Below are positions 53,821 through 61,705 of a DNA stretch of 64,000 bases, in pieces. Source of the stretch: WTGA01 sp965231865 (GTDB taxonomy: Bacteria; Pseudomonadota; Gammaproteobacteria; Arenicellales; Poriferihabitantaceae); NCBI GenBank assembly GCA_965231865.1, contig CBDDOJ010000002.1, positions 310,001 through 374,000 of the forward strand. Reading direction: 5' to 3'. Positions within the stretch are counted from its first letter, which is position 1. Each line of letters starts with the position of its first letter. A model generated the notes under the pieces. It ran no database searches and had not been told where the DNA came from. It worked only from the letters and a program-made list of their open reading frames with translations. The position numbers and the translations under genes are program-made.

Positions 53821-54136
53821 TATTTTCGGCGGAATATTGCTTCTTCTGGGGGTCCTGACGGTGCTGGTGGGGGGGATCGGCCTGCTGCGGTTCCCGGATT
53901 TTTTCTGCCGGCTGCACAGTGCCAGCATTGTTGACACGCTGGGGGCCGGGCTGATGTTGCTCGGCATGCTGGTGCTGTCCGGATCGGTTGTGGTTGCCTT
54001 CAAGGTCGCAATGATTGGTGTGCTGATATTTTTTCTGTCACCCATGACCACCCATGCGCTGGCCAAAGCCGCATTGCGGCCCGGAATGAACCGGGACCGG
54101 TCCGGGGGTCGTGTTTCCACGGATATCACGAGATGA
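53813..54136 (+). CDS. mrpG: Cation/proton antiporter subunit MrpG/MnhG
   Basis: Membrane subunit of 107 residues with three hydrophobic segments. GGIGLLRFPDFFCRLHSASIVDTLGAGLMLLG near 21-52 is the MnhG signature (RFPDxxxRxHAAT-like with TLG). It overlaps mrpF by eight bases and the DUF4040-mrpB gene by four. Confidence 0.9.
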   Translation: MIDIFGGILLLLGVLTVLVGGIGLLRFPDFFCRLHSASIVDTLGAGLMLLGMLVLSGSVVVAFKVAMIGVLIFFLSPMTTHALAKAALRPGMNRDRSGGRVSTDITR

Positions 54137-55116
54137 TTAATCTTGTCGCGGATGTGGGGCTGCTTTGTCTGTTGCTGACGGTCACCCTGGTCATTGTCTA
54201 CATCCAAAGCCCGTTGTCTCTGGTTCTTCTGTCCGGAATCTACAGCATCACCATTTGTACCGTGTTTGTCATTCTCGATGCCGTGGATGTTGCGTTTACA
54301 GAAGCGGCCGTGGGCGCAGGAATTTCCTCCATATTGTTTTTTGCCGTGATCCGCCCCGAGGATGAACCCCGGGTGGTGGTTTCATGGCCGTCGTCCCGGG
54401 CCATACTGCTCGGGCTGGGGGTCGGTGTGCTGTTGCTGGCCGGCACCCTGGACATGCCGATGTATGGGGACCCCATGGCACCTGCGCACCAGCATCTTGC
54501 ACTGCGGTTTCTGGGGCAATCCCTGGAAGAAATCGGAATCCCCAATGTGGTCACTTCGGTGTTGGCCAGCTACCGGGGGTATGACACCCTCGGCGAAGTC
54601 GTGGTCATCTTTACCGCAGGAATGGCCGTTTTGCTGTTGCGCTCAAAAGACAGGGGGGCGCCGGAAACACCCGGGGCCCAGGGTCGCGCCGGCCCGGAAC
54701 TCATGGAGAACCCGGTGTTGAAAACCATCCTGCTTCGAATGATCCCCCTGGTGATCCTGTTTGGCCTGTACGTACAGTTTCATGGTGATTACGGTCCAGG
54801 TGGCGGCTTCCAGGCGGGGGTCATCCTGGGGGCCGGGCTGATTACCTATGGTTTGCTTTCCAGCGCGACGAGGCTGAAACGGATCCTTTCAGACAAGTGG
54901 GTGATCCTGGGTATGGCGCTGGGGGTGCTGCTCTATGGGTTTGTCGGGGTTGCCGGGTTGTTTCTGGGGGCCAATTTTCTGGACTATTCGGTTCTCGGGG
55001 ACACCCGGACCGCTGGACAGCACCTCGGGATCATCCTGATTGAATTGGGCGTCGGGTTGACGGTTTCATGCACCATGGTGTCCCTGTATTATTGTTTCAA
55101 ACAGGGGGAACAATGA
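54133..55116 (+). CDS. DUF4040 (MrpA C-terminal) - MrpB fusion protein
   Basis: Membrane protein of 327 residues combining two Mrp modules. Residues about 1-90 (LSLVLLSGIYSITICTVFVILDAVDVAFTEAAVGAGIS) match the DUF4040/MbhD domain normally found near the MrpA C-terminus; an MbhE-like segment follows (GTLDMPMYGDP; YDTLGEVVVIFTAGMAVL, about 100-170). Residues about 195-327 match MrpB/MnhB (YVQFHGDYGPGGGFQAGVILGAG). This is the D-E-F portion of archaeal Mbh/Mrp gene order in one polypeptide. The large NuoL-like N-terminal part of MrpA is absent. Confidence 0.85.
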   Translation: MINLVADVGLLCLLLTVTLVIVYIQSPLSLVLLSGIYSITICTVFVILDAVDVAFTEAAVGAGISSILFFAVIRPEDEPRVVVSWPSSRAILLGLGVGVLLLAGTLDMPMYGDPMAPAHQHLALRFLGQSLEEIGIPNVVTSVLASYRGYDTLGEVVVIFTAGMAVLLLRSKDRGAPETPGAQGRAGPELMENPVLKTILLRMIPLVILFGLYVQFHGDYGPGGGFQAGVILGAGLITYGLLSSATRLKRILSDKWVILGMALGVLLYGFVGVAGLFLGANFLDYSVLGDTRTAGQHLGIILIELGVGLTVSCTMVSLYYCFKQGEQ

Positions 55117-55481
55117 GCTTCCCCGGGTTGTTGAATTACTGGGTTGCGCTGATACTGCTGGTATGCGGGCTGATCATTGTCCTGGACAGCCGCAACCTGG
55201 TGAAGAAACTGGTGGGCCTGGGAATTTTCCAGTCCGCCGTGTTCCTGGTCTTTATCTCCATGGGCAAGAAATCAGGCGGCAGCGCCCCGATCCTGGATGC
55301 ATCGGTATCCATTTACAGCAACCCCGTGCCCCATGTCCTGATTCTCACCGCAATCGTGGTCGGGGTTGCGACCACAGCGGTGGGGCTTGCGCTGGTCACG
55401 AGAATACGCCGGGCATACGGCACGATTAACGAAGATGAAATCGATGACAAACCGGAAGTAGAGCCGGAGATCATCCCCTGA
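55113..55481 (+). CDS. mrpC: Cation/proton antiporter subunit MrpC/MnhC (NuoK-like)
   Basis: NuoK homologue of 122 residues with three membrane helices. VKKLVGLGIFQSAVFLVFISMGKKSGGSAPI near 30-60 and DPVPHVL-like SNPVPHVLILTAIVVGVATTAVGLAL near 70-95 are diagnostic for MnhC. The ATG overlaps the preceding stop by four bases; it ends in an acidic tail. The one-base TGATG overlap couples it to the first MrpD-like gene. Confidence 0.9.
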   Translation: MSFPGLLNYWVALILLVCGLIIVLDSRNLVKKLVGLGIFQSAVFLVFISMGKKSGGSAPILDASVSIYSNPVPHVLILTAIVVGVATTAVGLALVTRIRRAYGTINEDEIDDKPEVEPEIIP

Positions 55482-56989
55482 TGGATTCATTCATTCCCCT
55501 GTTGCAGAACCATCTGCCCGTCCTGCAGGTTATTGTCCCGCTTCTTGTCGCGCCGTTTTGCGTGATCCTGGGCAGCCGAAAGCTGGCCCGGGGGATCATG
55601 GTGCTGACCGCCGGGACCATGCTGGCGATGACCCTGGGACTGGCAGGGCTGGTGCAGCAGCAGCCAGTCATCATCTATGATCTGGGGGGGTGGGCCGCCC
55701 CCTGGGGAATCGAATACCGGGTCGACATGCTGACCGTTTTTGTACTGCTTACGATTAACCTGGTCCACATGCTGGCATCGATATTTTGCCTGGGCAGGAA
55801 GGACGACAATCTGGGGGCCGCCGCCAGGCCGGCATTCTATACTTCCTGGTTGTTGTGCATCGCCGGTCTCAATGGCATGGTGGTCACCAACGATGCGTTC
55901 AACGTTTTCGTGTTTCTGGAAATCAGTTCCCTGGCCACCTATACACTCATCAGTTGTGGCCGCAACCCCCTCGCCTTGTTGTCCGCATTCCGGTATCTGG
56001 TGGCGGGAGCCGTGGGGGCCACCTTCATACTGTTGTCCATCGGACTGCTCTACATGCAAACGGGGACACTGAATATTTCAGACCTATCCCGAATCATTGC
56101 GGAAAGAGGTACGGACCGGACGATTATCCTGGCCCTGGCTTTTTTCATTATCGGCGTCGGGGTGAAGTGTGCGTTGTTTCCCCTCCACGACTGGCTGCCG
56201 AATGCCTATAGCTTTGCTCCCAACTCCGTGACGGTGCTGTTGTCGGGAACGGCCACGAAAGTCGGCCTGTACGTGATGATCCGGTTTTTGCATGACCTGT
56301 TTGGTGCGGATTTCGGCCTGGTCGAAATGCCGTTGGACACGGTCCTGGTTATTGCTGCGATTTTCGGGTTGCTGGTGGTACCCCTCATTGCCTTGCGGGA
56401 GTCCAATCTGAAAAGAATGTTTGCCTGGTCCAGTGTCGCCCAGGTTTCGTATATCGTCATGGGCATTGGCCTGGGCACCCGGCTGGGGGTTGAGGCGGCC
56501 CTGCTTCACCTGTTTAACCATGCCATTGTCAAGACGGCGATTTTCATGGCGGTGGGGATCATCATTGCCCGGACCGGGACGGCGCGGATCAAGCACCTCG
56601 GCAGCATGGCGCATCAGCACCGGTTTGCCAGCTATATCATGCTTTTCGGTGGACTCAGCCTCATTGGCCTGCCGGGCACGGTGGGCTTTGTCAGCAAATG
56701 GGTGCTCGTTACCGCTGCGGTTGACAAGGGCTGGTGGTGGCTTGCCATCCCCATACTGGCCGGGTCCCTGGCCAGTGCCGCCTATGTCTGGAGAATCGTC
56801 GAAATCATGTGGGCAAAACCCGCCACCCTCCAACCGCAGACCCCTCCGGCGTCGCTCCACTGGGTGGAATGGCTGCCGCTGGGTATTCTGACCGGGCTGG
56901 CACTCTGGTTTGGGCTGAATGCCTCCCTGATTACGGAACTTGCGTCGGCCGCAGCACTGGGCCTGTTAAGTCCGGGAGGCTGGCCATGA
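55481..56989 (+). CDS. mrpD: Cation/proton antiporter subunit MrpD-like (first copy)
   Basis: Proton_antipo_M family protein, 502 residues with about 14 membrane helices. The NuoL/M/N-type conserved Glu is in DAFNVFVFLEISSLATYTLIS near 140, the Lys in IGVGVKCALFPLHDWLPNAYSFAPNSV near 225-250, and a further charged residue in HLFNHAIVKTAIFMAVG near 340. This is the copy nearest classical MrpD by position, directly after MrpC. It overlaps the next D-like gene by four bases. Confidence 0.9.
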   Translation: MDSFIPLLQNHLPVLQVIVPLLVAPFCVILGSRKLARGIMVLTAGTMLAMTLGLAGLVQQQPVIIYDLGGWAAPWGIEYRVDMLTVFVLLTINLVHMLASIFCLGRKDDNLGAAARPAFYTSWLLCIAGLNGMVVTNDAFNVFVFLEISSLATYTLISCGRNPLALLSAFRYLVAGAVGATFILLSIGLLYMQTGTLNISDLSRIIAERGTDRTIILALAFFIIGVGVKCALFPLHDWLPNAYSFAPNSVTVLLSGTATKVGLYVMIRFLHDLFGADFGLVEMPLDTVLVIAAIFGLLVVPLIALRESNLKRMFAWSSVAQVSYIVMGIGLGTRLGVEAALLHLFNHAIVKTAIFMAVGIIIARTGTARIKHLGSMAHQHRFASYIMLFGGLSLIGLPGTVGFVSKWVLVTAAVDKGWWWLAIPILAGSLASAAYVWRIVEIMWAKPATLQPQTPPASLHWVEWLPLGILTGLALWFGLNASLITELASAAALGLLSPGGWP

Positions 56990-58425
56990 TCACCCCCGCC
57001 GTTGCTGTTTTCATTCCGTTTCTTGGCGCCATACTGGTGGTTGCTGCCGGCGGCCGGGCATGGCGGTTGCGCAATTATTCGCTGATCGCCACCGGCTGTG
57101 TCAACCTGGCGGTGTTGGCCTGCATCGCCCTTGACCGGGGAAACCATGCCGAAGCCCAGGTCCTGCTGGAAACCCTGCCGGGTCTGCGGATTGCCTTTCA
57201 TGTCGAGCCCCTGGGGTTGATTTTCGCCCTGACTGCCGGGGTGCTGTGGCCCATTACCTCGGTGTATGCCATTGGTTACATGGAAGCGAGCAGGGATGAA
57301 CACCGGACCCGGTTTCATGCCCTGTTCTGCATTGCTGTGGGCAGTGCGATGGGGGTGGCCTTCGCTGAAAACCTGTTTACCCTGTTTCTGTTTTATGAAA
57401 TCCTGACTTTTTCCACCTGGCCCCTGGTGACGCACAGCCGGACCCCCGCAGCCGTCTCGGCGGGCAGGGTATATTTGGGGGTGTTGCTCACTACCTCGGT
57501 GTTGATGTTCCTGCTTGGGGTGGTCGTTGTGGGAAATTTCGGCGACACCCTGTCTTTCCGGCCAGGCGGGGTCGTCGGTTCTCTGGGCCCCGTGGCAACG
57601 ACAGCGCTCCTGCTCCTGTTTGTATTCGGAATCGGCAAGGCGGCGGTCATGCCCTTTCACCGCTGGCTGCCCAATGCCATGGTTGCCCCGGCCCCGGTGA
57701 GCGCCCTGCTCCATGCCGTGGCCGTGGTAAAGGCTGGGGTGTTTTCTATCCTGAAGATCAGCGTGTACACCTTTGGGTTTGACAGCCTGGAATCGGTGCT
57801 GCGGCATGATTTCATCCTGTGGATTCCCGCGGTCACCATCCTGCTGGCATCCGCCATTGCCATGAGGCAGGATGATATCAAGGCCAGGCTGGCGTATTCG
57901 ACAGTCAGCCAGCTCTCGTATATCGTTCTCGGGGCCCTGCTGGCCAACCAGCTGGCCCTGGTGGGCAGCAGCATACACATTACCATGCATGCCTTCGGCA
58001 AGATCACCCTGTTTTTCTGTGCGGGGGCCATCATGGTTTTTGCGAACAGGAAATATGTTTCTGAAATGAATGGTCTGGGTCGGGCGATGCCGTGGACATT
58101 CGGGGCATTTCTGGTGGCGTCCCTGTCCATTTGCGGGTTGCCGCCGACGGGGGGGCTTTGGAGCAAATGGTATCTGGCCATGGGAACGCTGGAACGGGGA
58201 CAGGTGGGATTGCTGGCGGTGTTGATGGTGAGTTCGCTGCTGAACCTGTATTATCTCGCCGCCATCCCGTTCCGGGCATTTTTCCTGCCCGGGGATGCGG
58301 ACAGTGGGTTCCTGGAAAACCGGGCATCCATGGTTGCGGCGCTGGTTATCACCGCCGTCATCAGCGTGCTGCTGTTCTTTTTCGCCAGCGACCTGGTCGC
58401 TCTGGCAACAGAGATCAAGACATGA
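56986..58425 (+). CDS. Cation/proton antiporter subunit MrpD-like (second copy)
   Basis: Second Proton_antipo_M protein, 479 residues. It has ENLFTLFLFYEILTFSTWPLVTH near 123-145 (conserved Glu), GIGKAAVMPFHRWLPNAMVAPAPVSALLHAVAVVKAGVFSI near 213-253 with the conserved Lys and HxxLP motif, and HITMHAFGKITLFFCAG near 325. PVSALLHAVAVVKAG is the NuoL/MrpA-like form of the motif, so this subunit may stand in for the missing MrpA N-terminal module (inference). The frame is open far upstream inside the previous gene; ATG 56986 overlapping its stop is the real start. Confidence 0.86.
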   Translation: MITPAVAVFIPFLGAILVVAAGGRAWRLRNYSLIATGCVNLAVLACIALDRGNHAEAQVLLETLPGLRIAFHVEPLGLIFALTAGVLWPITSVYAIGYMEASRDEHRTRFHALFCIAVGSAMGVAFAENLFTLFLFYEILTFSTWPLVTHSRTPAAVSAGRVYLGVLLTTSVLMFLLGVVVVGNFGDTLSFRPGGVVGSLGPVATTALLLLFVFGIGKAAVMPFHRWLPNAMVAPAPVSALLHAVAVVKAGVFSILKISVYTFGFDSLESVLRHDFILWIPAVTILLASAIAMRQDDIKARLAYSTVSQLSYIVLGALLANQLALVGSSIHITMHAFGKITLFFCAGAIMVFANRKYVSEMNGLGRAMPWTFGAFLVASLSICGLPPTGGLWSKWYLAMGTLERGQVGLLAVLMVSSLLNLYYLAAIPFRAFFLPGDADSGFLENRASMVAALVITAVISVLLFFFASDLVALATEIKT

Positions 58426-58664
58426 TTAACAAATTCAGGTCCCTTTCTCCCCGGTTGCGCCGTGGGCTCCAGGTGTTTTTTGCACTCTGTGCCCTGGTGA
58501 CGCTGCTTGACCTTCTTGTGCCGAAGCACCCCGAGCACCTCGAGCACTGGTGGGCATTTTTTGGTTTCTTCAGCTGGTATGGCTTCATTGCCTGTGTCGT
58601 GCTGGTGGTGGTGGCAACCTGGATGCGACGCATCGTGATGCGTGATGAGGATTATTATGATTAA
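58422..58664 (+). CDS. Small membrane protein in Mrp operon
   Basis: An 80-residue protein with two membrane segments (about 17-34 and 47-67) between an N-terminal basic stretch (INKFRSLSPRLRRG) and an acidic end (MRDEDYYD). The start overlaps the preceding stop by four bases and its end overlaps the next gene by eight, so translation is surely coupled. I do not recognise a family; comparable short proteins occur among D-like genes in other Mrp-type operons. A structural or assembly role is a guess. Confidence 0.75.
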   Translation: MINKFRSLSPRLRRGLQVFFALCALVTLLDLLVPKHPEHLEHWWAFFGFFSWYGFIACVVLVVVATWMRRIVMRDEDYYD

Positions 58665-60354
58665 TGCCCCGTTTCTGATTTTCTTTGTCGGGGCGGTCAT
58701 CGCAATGGTCGTGCCGCTGCGATGGCGAAACGGGGTGTTGCTGGCCGTGCCCGTGATCGGGCTGGCGAACCTGTTGACAATGGACCCATCGCTGCAATGG
58801 ACCATTGAGTGGGTGGGGCTTCAGCTGGTGCCGTTTGTCAGCGATCGCCTGAGTTTTATTTTTGGTGTGCTGTTTCACATTGCGGCCATCCTCGCGACGA
58901 TTTTTGCCTGGCATGTACAGGACCGGCCCCAGCAGGCCGCTGCCCTGCTGTATCCCGGAAGCGCCCTGGGCGCGGTCTTCGCGGGGGATTTGCTGACCCT
59001 GTTTGTGTTCTGGGAGTGCCTGGCATTGTCTTCGGTGTTTTTCATCACCGCTCGGGGGACCCCCCGTGCCGTCCAGGCGGCCATCCGTTACCTGGTCATC
59101 CAGGTCCTTTCAGGCGTGCTGTTGTTAAGTGGCACACTGATCATGCTGGATCATTCCGGTCAGATTGCGGTGGGTCCCGTGGACATCTCTCACCCGGGTG
59201 CCAAGCTGTTGCTTCTGGCCGTTGGAATCAAGGCGGCGTTCCCGTTGCTGCACAACTGGCTGACCGATGCCTATCCGGAAGCGACCCCCAGCGGGACGGT
59301 CTTTCTCTGTGCATTCACCACCAAAGTGGCCGTCTACGTGCTGGCCCGCATCTTTCCCGGCCTGGACCTGCTGATTTATATTGGGACCATCATGGCCTGT
59401 TTCCCGATTTTTTACGCGGTGATCGAAAACGACCTGCGAAGAGTGCTGGGGTACAGCATGATCAACCAGATCGGCTTCATGGTGTGCGGGATTGGCATTG
59501 GCACTGAACTGGCCATCAACGGTGCCGTGGCCCATGCCTTCAATGATGTCCTGTTCAAGGGCCTGTTGATGATGAGCATGGGTGCGGTATTGTTTCGTAC
59601 CGGTGAGATGCGGGGGTCAGAACTCGGGGGGCTGGCCAGGACGATGCCGAAAACCACGGGGCTTTGCATTGTCGGTGCCGCATCGATCTCTGCATTCCCC
59701 CTTTTCAGTGGTTTCGTGAGCAAGTCCATGGTCATGGCGGCCCTGCTGATCGAGCACCATGAAATCCTTTGGTTCGCCATGCTGTTTGCCTCGGCCGGGG
59801 TGTTCCATCATGCAGGAATCAAAATTCCGTACTTTGCGTTTTTTGCCCACGATTCCGGGAAGCGGCCGGACGAGGCACCCACCCACATGCTGGTGGCCAT
59901 GTTCCTGGCCGCTGCACTGTGTATCTATATTGGTTGCTATCCGTGGCTCCTGTACAGTCATCTGCCCTTTGCCGTGGATTACCTGCCGTTTGATCTTCCG
60001 CATGTGACCGAGCAGCTCCAGCTCCTGTTTTTTTCGGCACTGGCGTTTATCTGGTTACAGTTGTCAGGAATCTATCCTCCCGAGCTCCGGTCCACCAACC
60101 TGGACAGCGAGTGGCTGTATCGGAAAGTGTGTCCCGCCGTGTACGCGGTCTGCTACCGCAGCGCGCAGCAGGTCAGAAAGGGGTTTTATCGTGCCGTGAC
60201 GGGTCTGGCCGGCGTGTTGACGCCCATGGCACGACGGCATTCCTATCATTTGCTCATGCCCTGGTCTGCGCGGGACATCGTGATGATTACCATGGGGTTT
60301 CTGGGCATCACCCTGTTGTTGTTCTATCTGTATTCGCTGCTGCCCGGGGGCTGA
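58657..60354 (+). CDS. Cation/proton antiporter subunit MrpD-like (third copy)
   Basis: Third Proton_antipo_M protein, 565 residues. GDLLTLFVFWECLALSSVFFIT near 110-131 has the conserved Glu, LLLAVGIKAAFPLLHNWLTDAYPEATPSGTVFL near 190-222 the Lys and the HNWLxDAYPEA motif, and AVAHAFNDVLFKGLLMMSMG near 290 a further charged segment. It is longer than the other two; the extra C-terminal part (about 470-565) holds a soluble stretch and one more membrane helix ending LLFYLYSLLPGG. ATG 58657 is preceded by GAGG at good spacing and is preferred over GTG 58642. It ends the operon. Confidence 0.86.
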   Translation: MINAPFLIFFVGAVIAMVVPLRWRNGVLLAVPVIGLANLLTMDPSLQWTIEWVGLQLVPFVSDRLSFIFGVLFHIAAILATIFAWHVQDRPQQAAALLYPGSALGAVFAGDLLTLFVFWECLALSSVFFITARGTPRAVQAAIRYLVIQVLSGVLLLSGTLIMLDHSGQIAVGPVDISHPGAKLLLLAVGIKAAFPLLHNWLTDAYPEATPSGTVFLCAFTTKVAVYVLARIFPGLDLLIYIGTIMACFPIFYAVIENDLRRVLGYSMINQIGFMVCGIGIGTELAINGAVAHAFNDVLFKGLLMMSMGAVLFRTGEMRGSELGGLARTMPKTTGLCIVGAASISAFPLFSGFVSKSMVMAALLIEHHEILWFAMLFASAGVFHHAGIKIPYFAFFAHDSGKRPDEAPTHMLVAMFLAAALCIYIGCYPWLLYSHLPFAVDYLPFDLPHVTEQLQLLFFSALAFIWLQLSGIYPPELRSTNLDSEWLYRKVCPAVYAVCYRSAQQVRKGFYRAVTGLAGVLTPMARRHSYHLLMPWSARDIVMITMGFLGITLLLFYLYSLLPGG

Positions 60355-60462
60355 CAGAATTCGGCGGCCTGCCCCCAATGGCTTCACCTCAAGGCAACAA
60401 TGCGCCTACAATAGGGACGGCGAAAATCGGTATGAGTGAAAGCGTGAAATCCTGAATCAAGC

Positions 60463-61593
60463 ATGTCTGCAGACCAGATAAAACAGGCATTGGAGGGAGT
60501 GAGGCATCCGATTGCCTCCTCCAGCAGCCTGCCGCCCCCCTGTTATCACGAGACGGACTGGTTCCGGCATGAAATGGAACGTGTGTTCAGGCGTGGCTGG
60601 CTGGGGATCGGTCGTCGCGACCAGTGGAAACGGTCGGGGGATTACGAAACGATCCACCTCGGAAACATCGCCATCGTGGTGATCATGGACGAACACGGTG
60701 CATTGCAGGCCATGTCGAATTCCTGCCTGCACCGGTCCAGCCAGATCATGACCGGGAAAGGCAACTGCCGGGCCATGGTGTGTCCATTTCATGGCTGGAG
60801 CTATGATTATTCAGGACGGCTTGTTTCCGCGTCCAGAATGGAGAATGCACCGGGTTTTTCGGAAAAGGGGATGGAGCTGAAAAAATTTCATGTGACCACA
60901 CAGGATGGTTTCGTCTTCCTGAATCTGGAGGAAAATCCGGACCCCCTCGATCATTGGCTGGGGGATTTTTCGGAGATGCATGCGCCCTGGTCGCTGGATG
61001 ATCTGGTCACGGGACGCCAGCGGGTCCTGGATGTGGACTGTAACTGGAAGCTGTTTCTCGAGGTATTCAACGAGTACTACCATCTCCCTTACGTTCACCC
61101 GGAGTCCATCAGCCACTATTATCCGGAACCGGATCCAACGGATGACGTGATGGGGGAATACACGACCCAGTTTGGTCCAACCACCGCCAATCCCGCACTC
61201 CTTGAAGAAAACCAGGGTTATTCCCTGCCCCGGATCAAATCCCTGGGGGAGCGGGAAAAAAGAGGGGCCCGTTATACCTGGGTTTACCCGAACATGACAT
61301 TCGCGGCCGGGTCCGATTGCCTGTGGATGTATCATGTCTATCCCTTGACAGCGACCCGCACCCGGGCGGTCCAGACGGTCTGTTTCCCATCACAGACGAC
61401 CCGGCTGTCAGAGTTTCGGGCAACGTCTGAGATTTACTACTCCCGATTTGACATTGCCATCAATGAAGACATTCCGGCGCTTGAAAAGCAACAGACGGGA
61501 ATGGAATCCCCCTTTGCGGTCCAGGGACGGTTTTCGGCTTTGGAGCCCAGTGTGGGCAACTTTGCCTGCTGGTATGCTGCCGTGACCCGATAA
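60463..61593 (+). CDS. Rieske non-heme iron oxygenase, alpha subunit
   Basis: Ring-hydroxylating/N-demethylating oxygenase of 376 residues. The Rieske cluster ligands are C88 and H90 (SNSCLHRSS) and C107 and H110 (VCPFHGWSYD). The mononuclear iron site is in FNEYYHLPYVHPES near 202-215, with a candidate third ligand Asp in AINEDIPALEKQQ near 340. The SRPBCC catalytic domain is complete. Relatives include GbcA-like glycine betaine and carnitine oxygenases as well as aromatic dioxygenases; no reductase gene is next to it, so electrons come from elsewhere. Substrate unknown. Confidence 0.85.
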   Translation: MSADQIKQALEGVRHPIASSSSLPPPCYHETDWFRHEMERVFRRGWLGIGRRDQWKRSGDYETIHLGNIAIVVIMDEHGALQAMSNSCLHRSSQIMTGKGNCRAMVCPFHGWSYDYSGRLVSASRMENAPGFSEKGMELKKFHVTTQDGFVFLNLEENPDPLDHWLGDFSEMHAPWSLDDLVTGRQRVLDVDCNWKLFLEVFNEYYHLPYVHPESISHYYPEPDPTDDVMGEYTTQFGPTTANPALLEENQGYSLPRIKSLGEREKRGARYTWVYPNMTFAAGSDCLWMYHVYPLTATRTRAVQTVCFPSQTTRLSEFRATSEIYYSRFDIAINEDIPALEKQQTGMESPFAVQGRFSALEPSVGNFACWYAAVTR

Positions 61594-61632
61594 CGCATCG
61601 GTATGGTTTCAAAGCGGAAGCGGGGGGACGGA

Positions 61633-61705
61633 TTATTCGTTCAGCAGCTCTGCCACCCGGTCCCGCAACTCGGGGATAACCTCCTCTTCGAACCACAGAT
61701 TGGAA
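61633..61705 (-). pseudogene. Uracil-DNA glycosylase gene, 3' remnant
   Basis: The minus-strand frame ending at 61633 reads NLWFEEEVIPELRDRVAELLNE, the normal C-terminus of the uracil-DNA glycosylase-family protein whose N-terminal part is on the other side of the tnpB element (63425-63004). About 30 codons between the two parts, including the conserved HPSPRN region expected before this stretch, are missing. Confidence 0.72.

Noticed and set aside
56782..57990. Minus-strand frame of 402 codons opposite the second MrpD-like gene
   Set aside because: Rich in His, Gln and Pro as expected from the complement of a membrane-protein gene; no ribosome-binding site and no family match.
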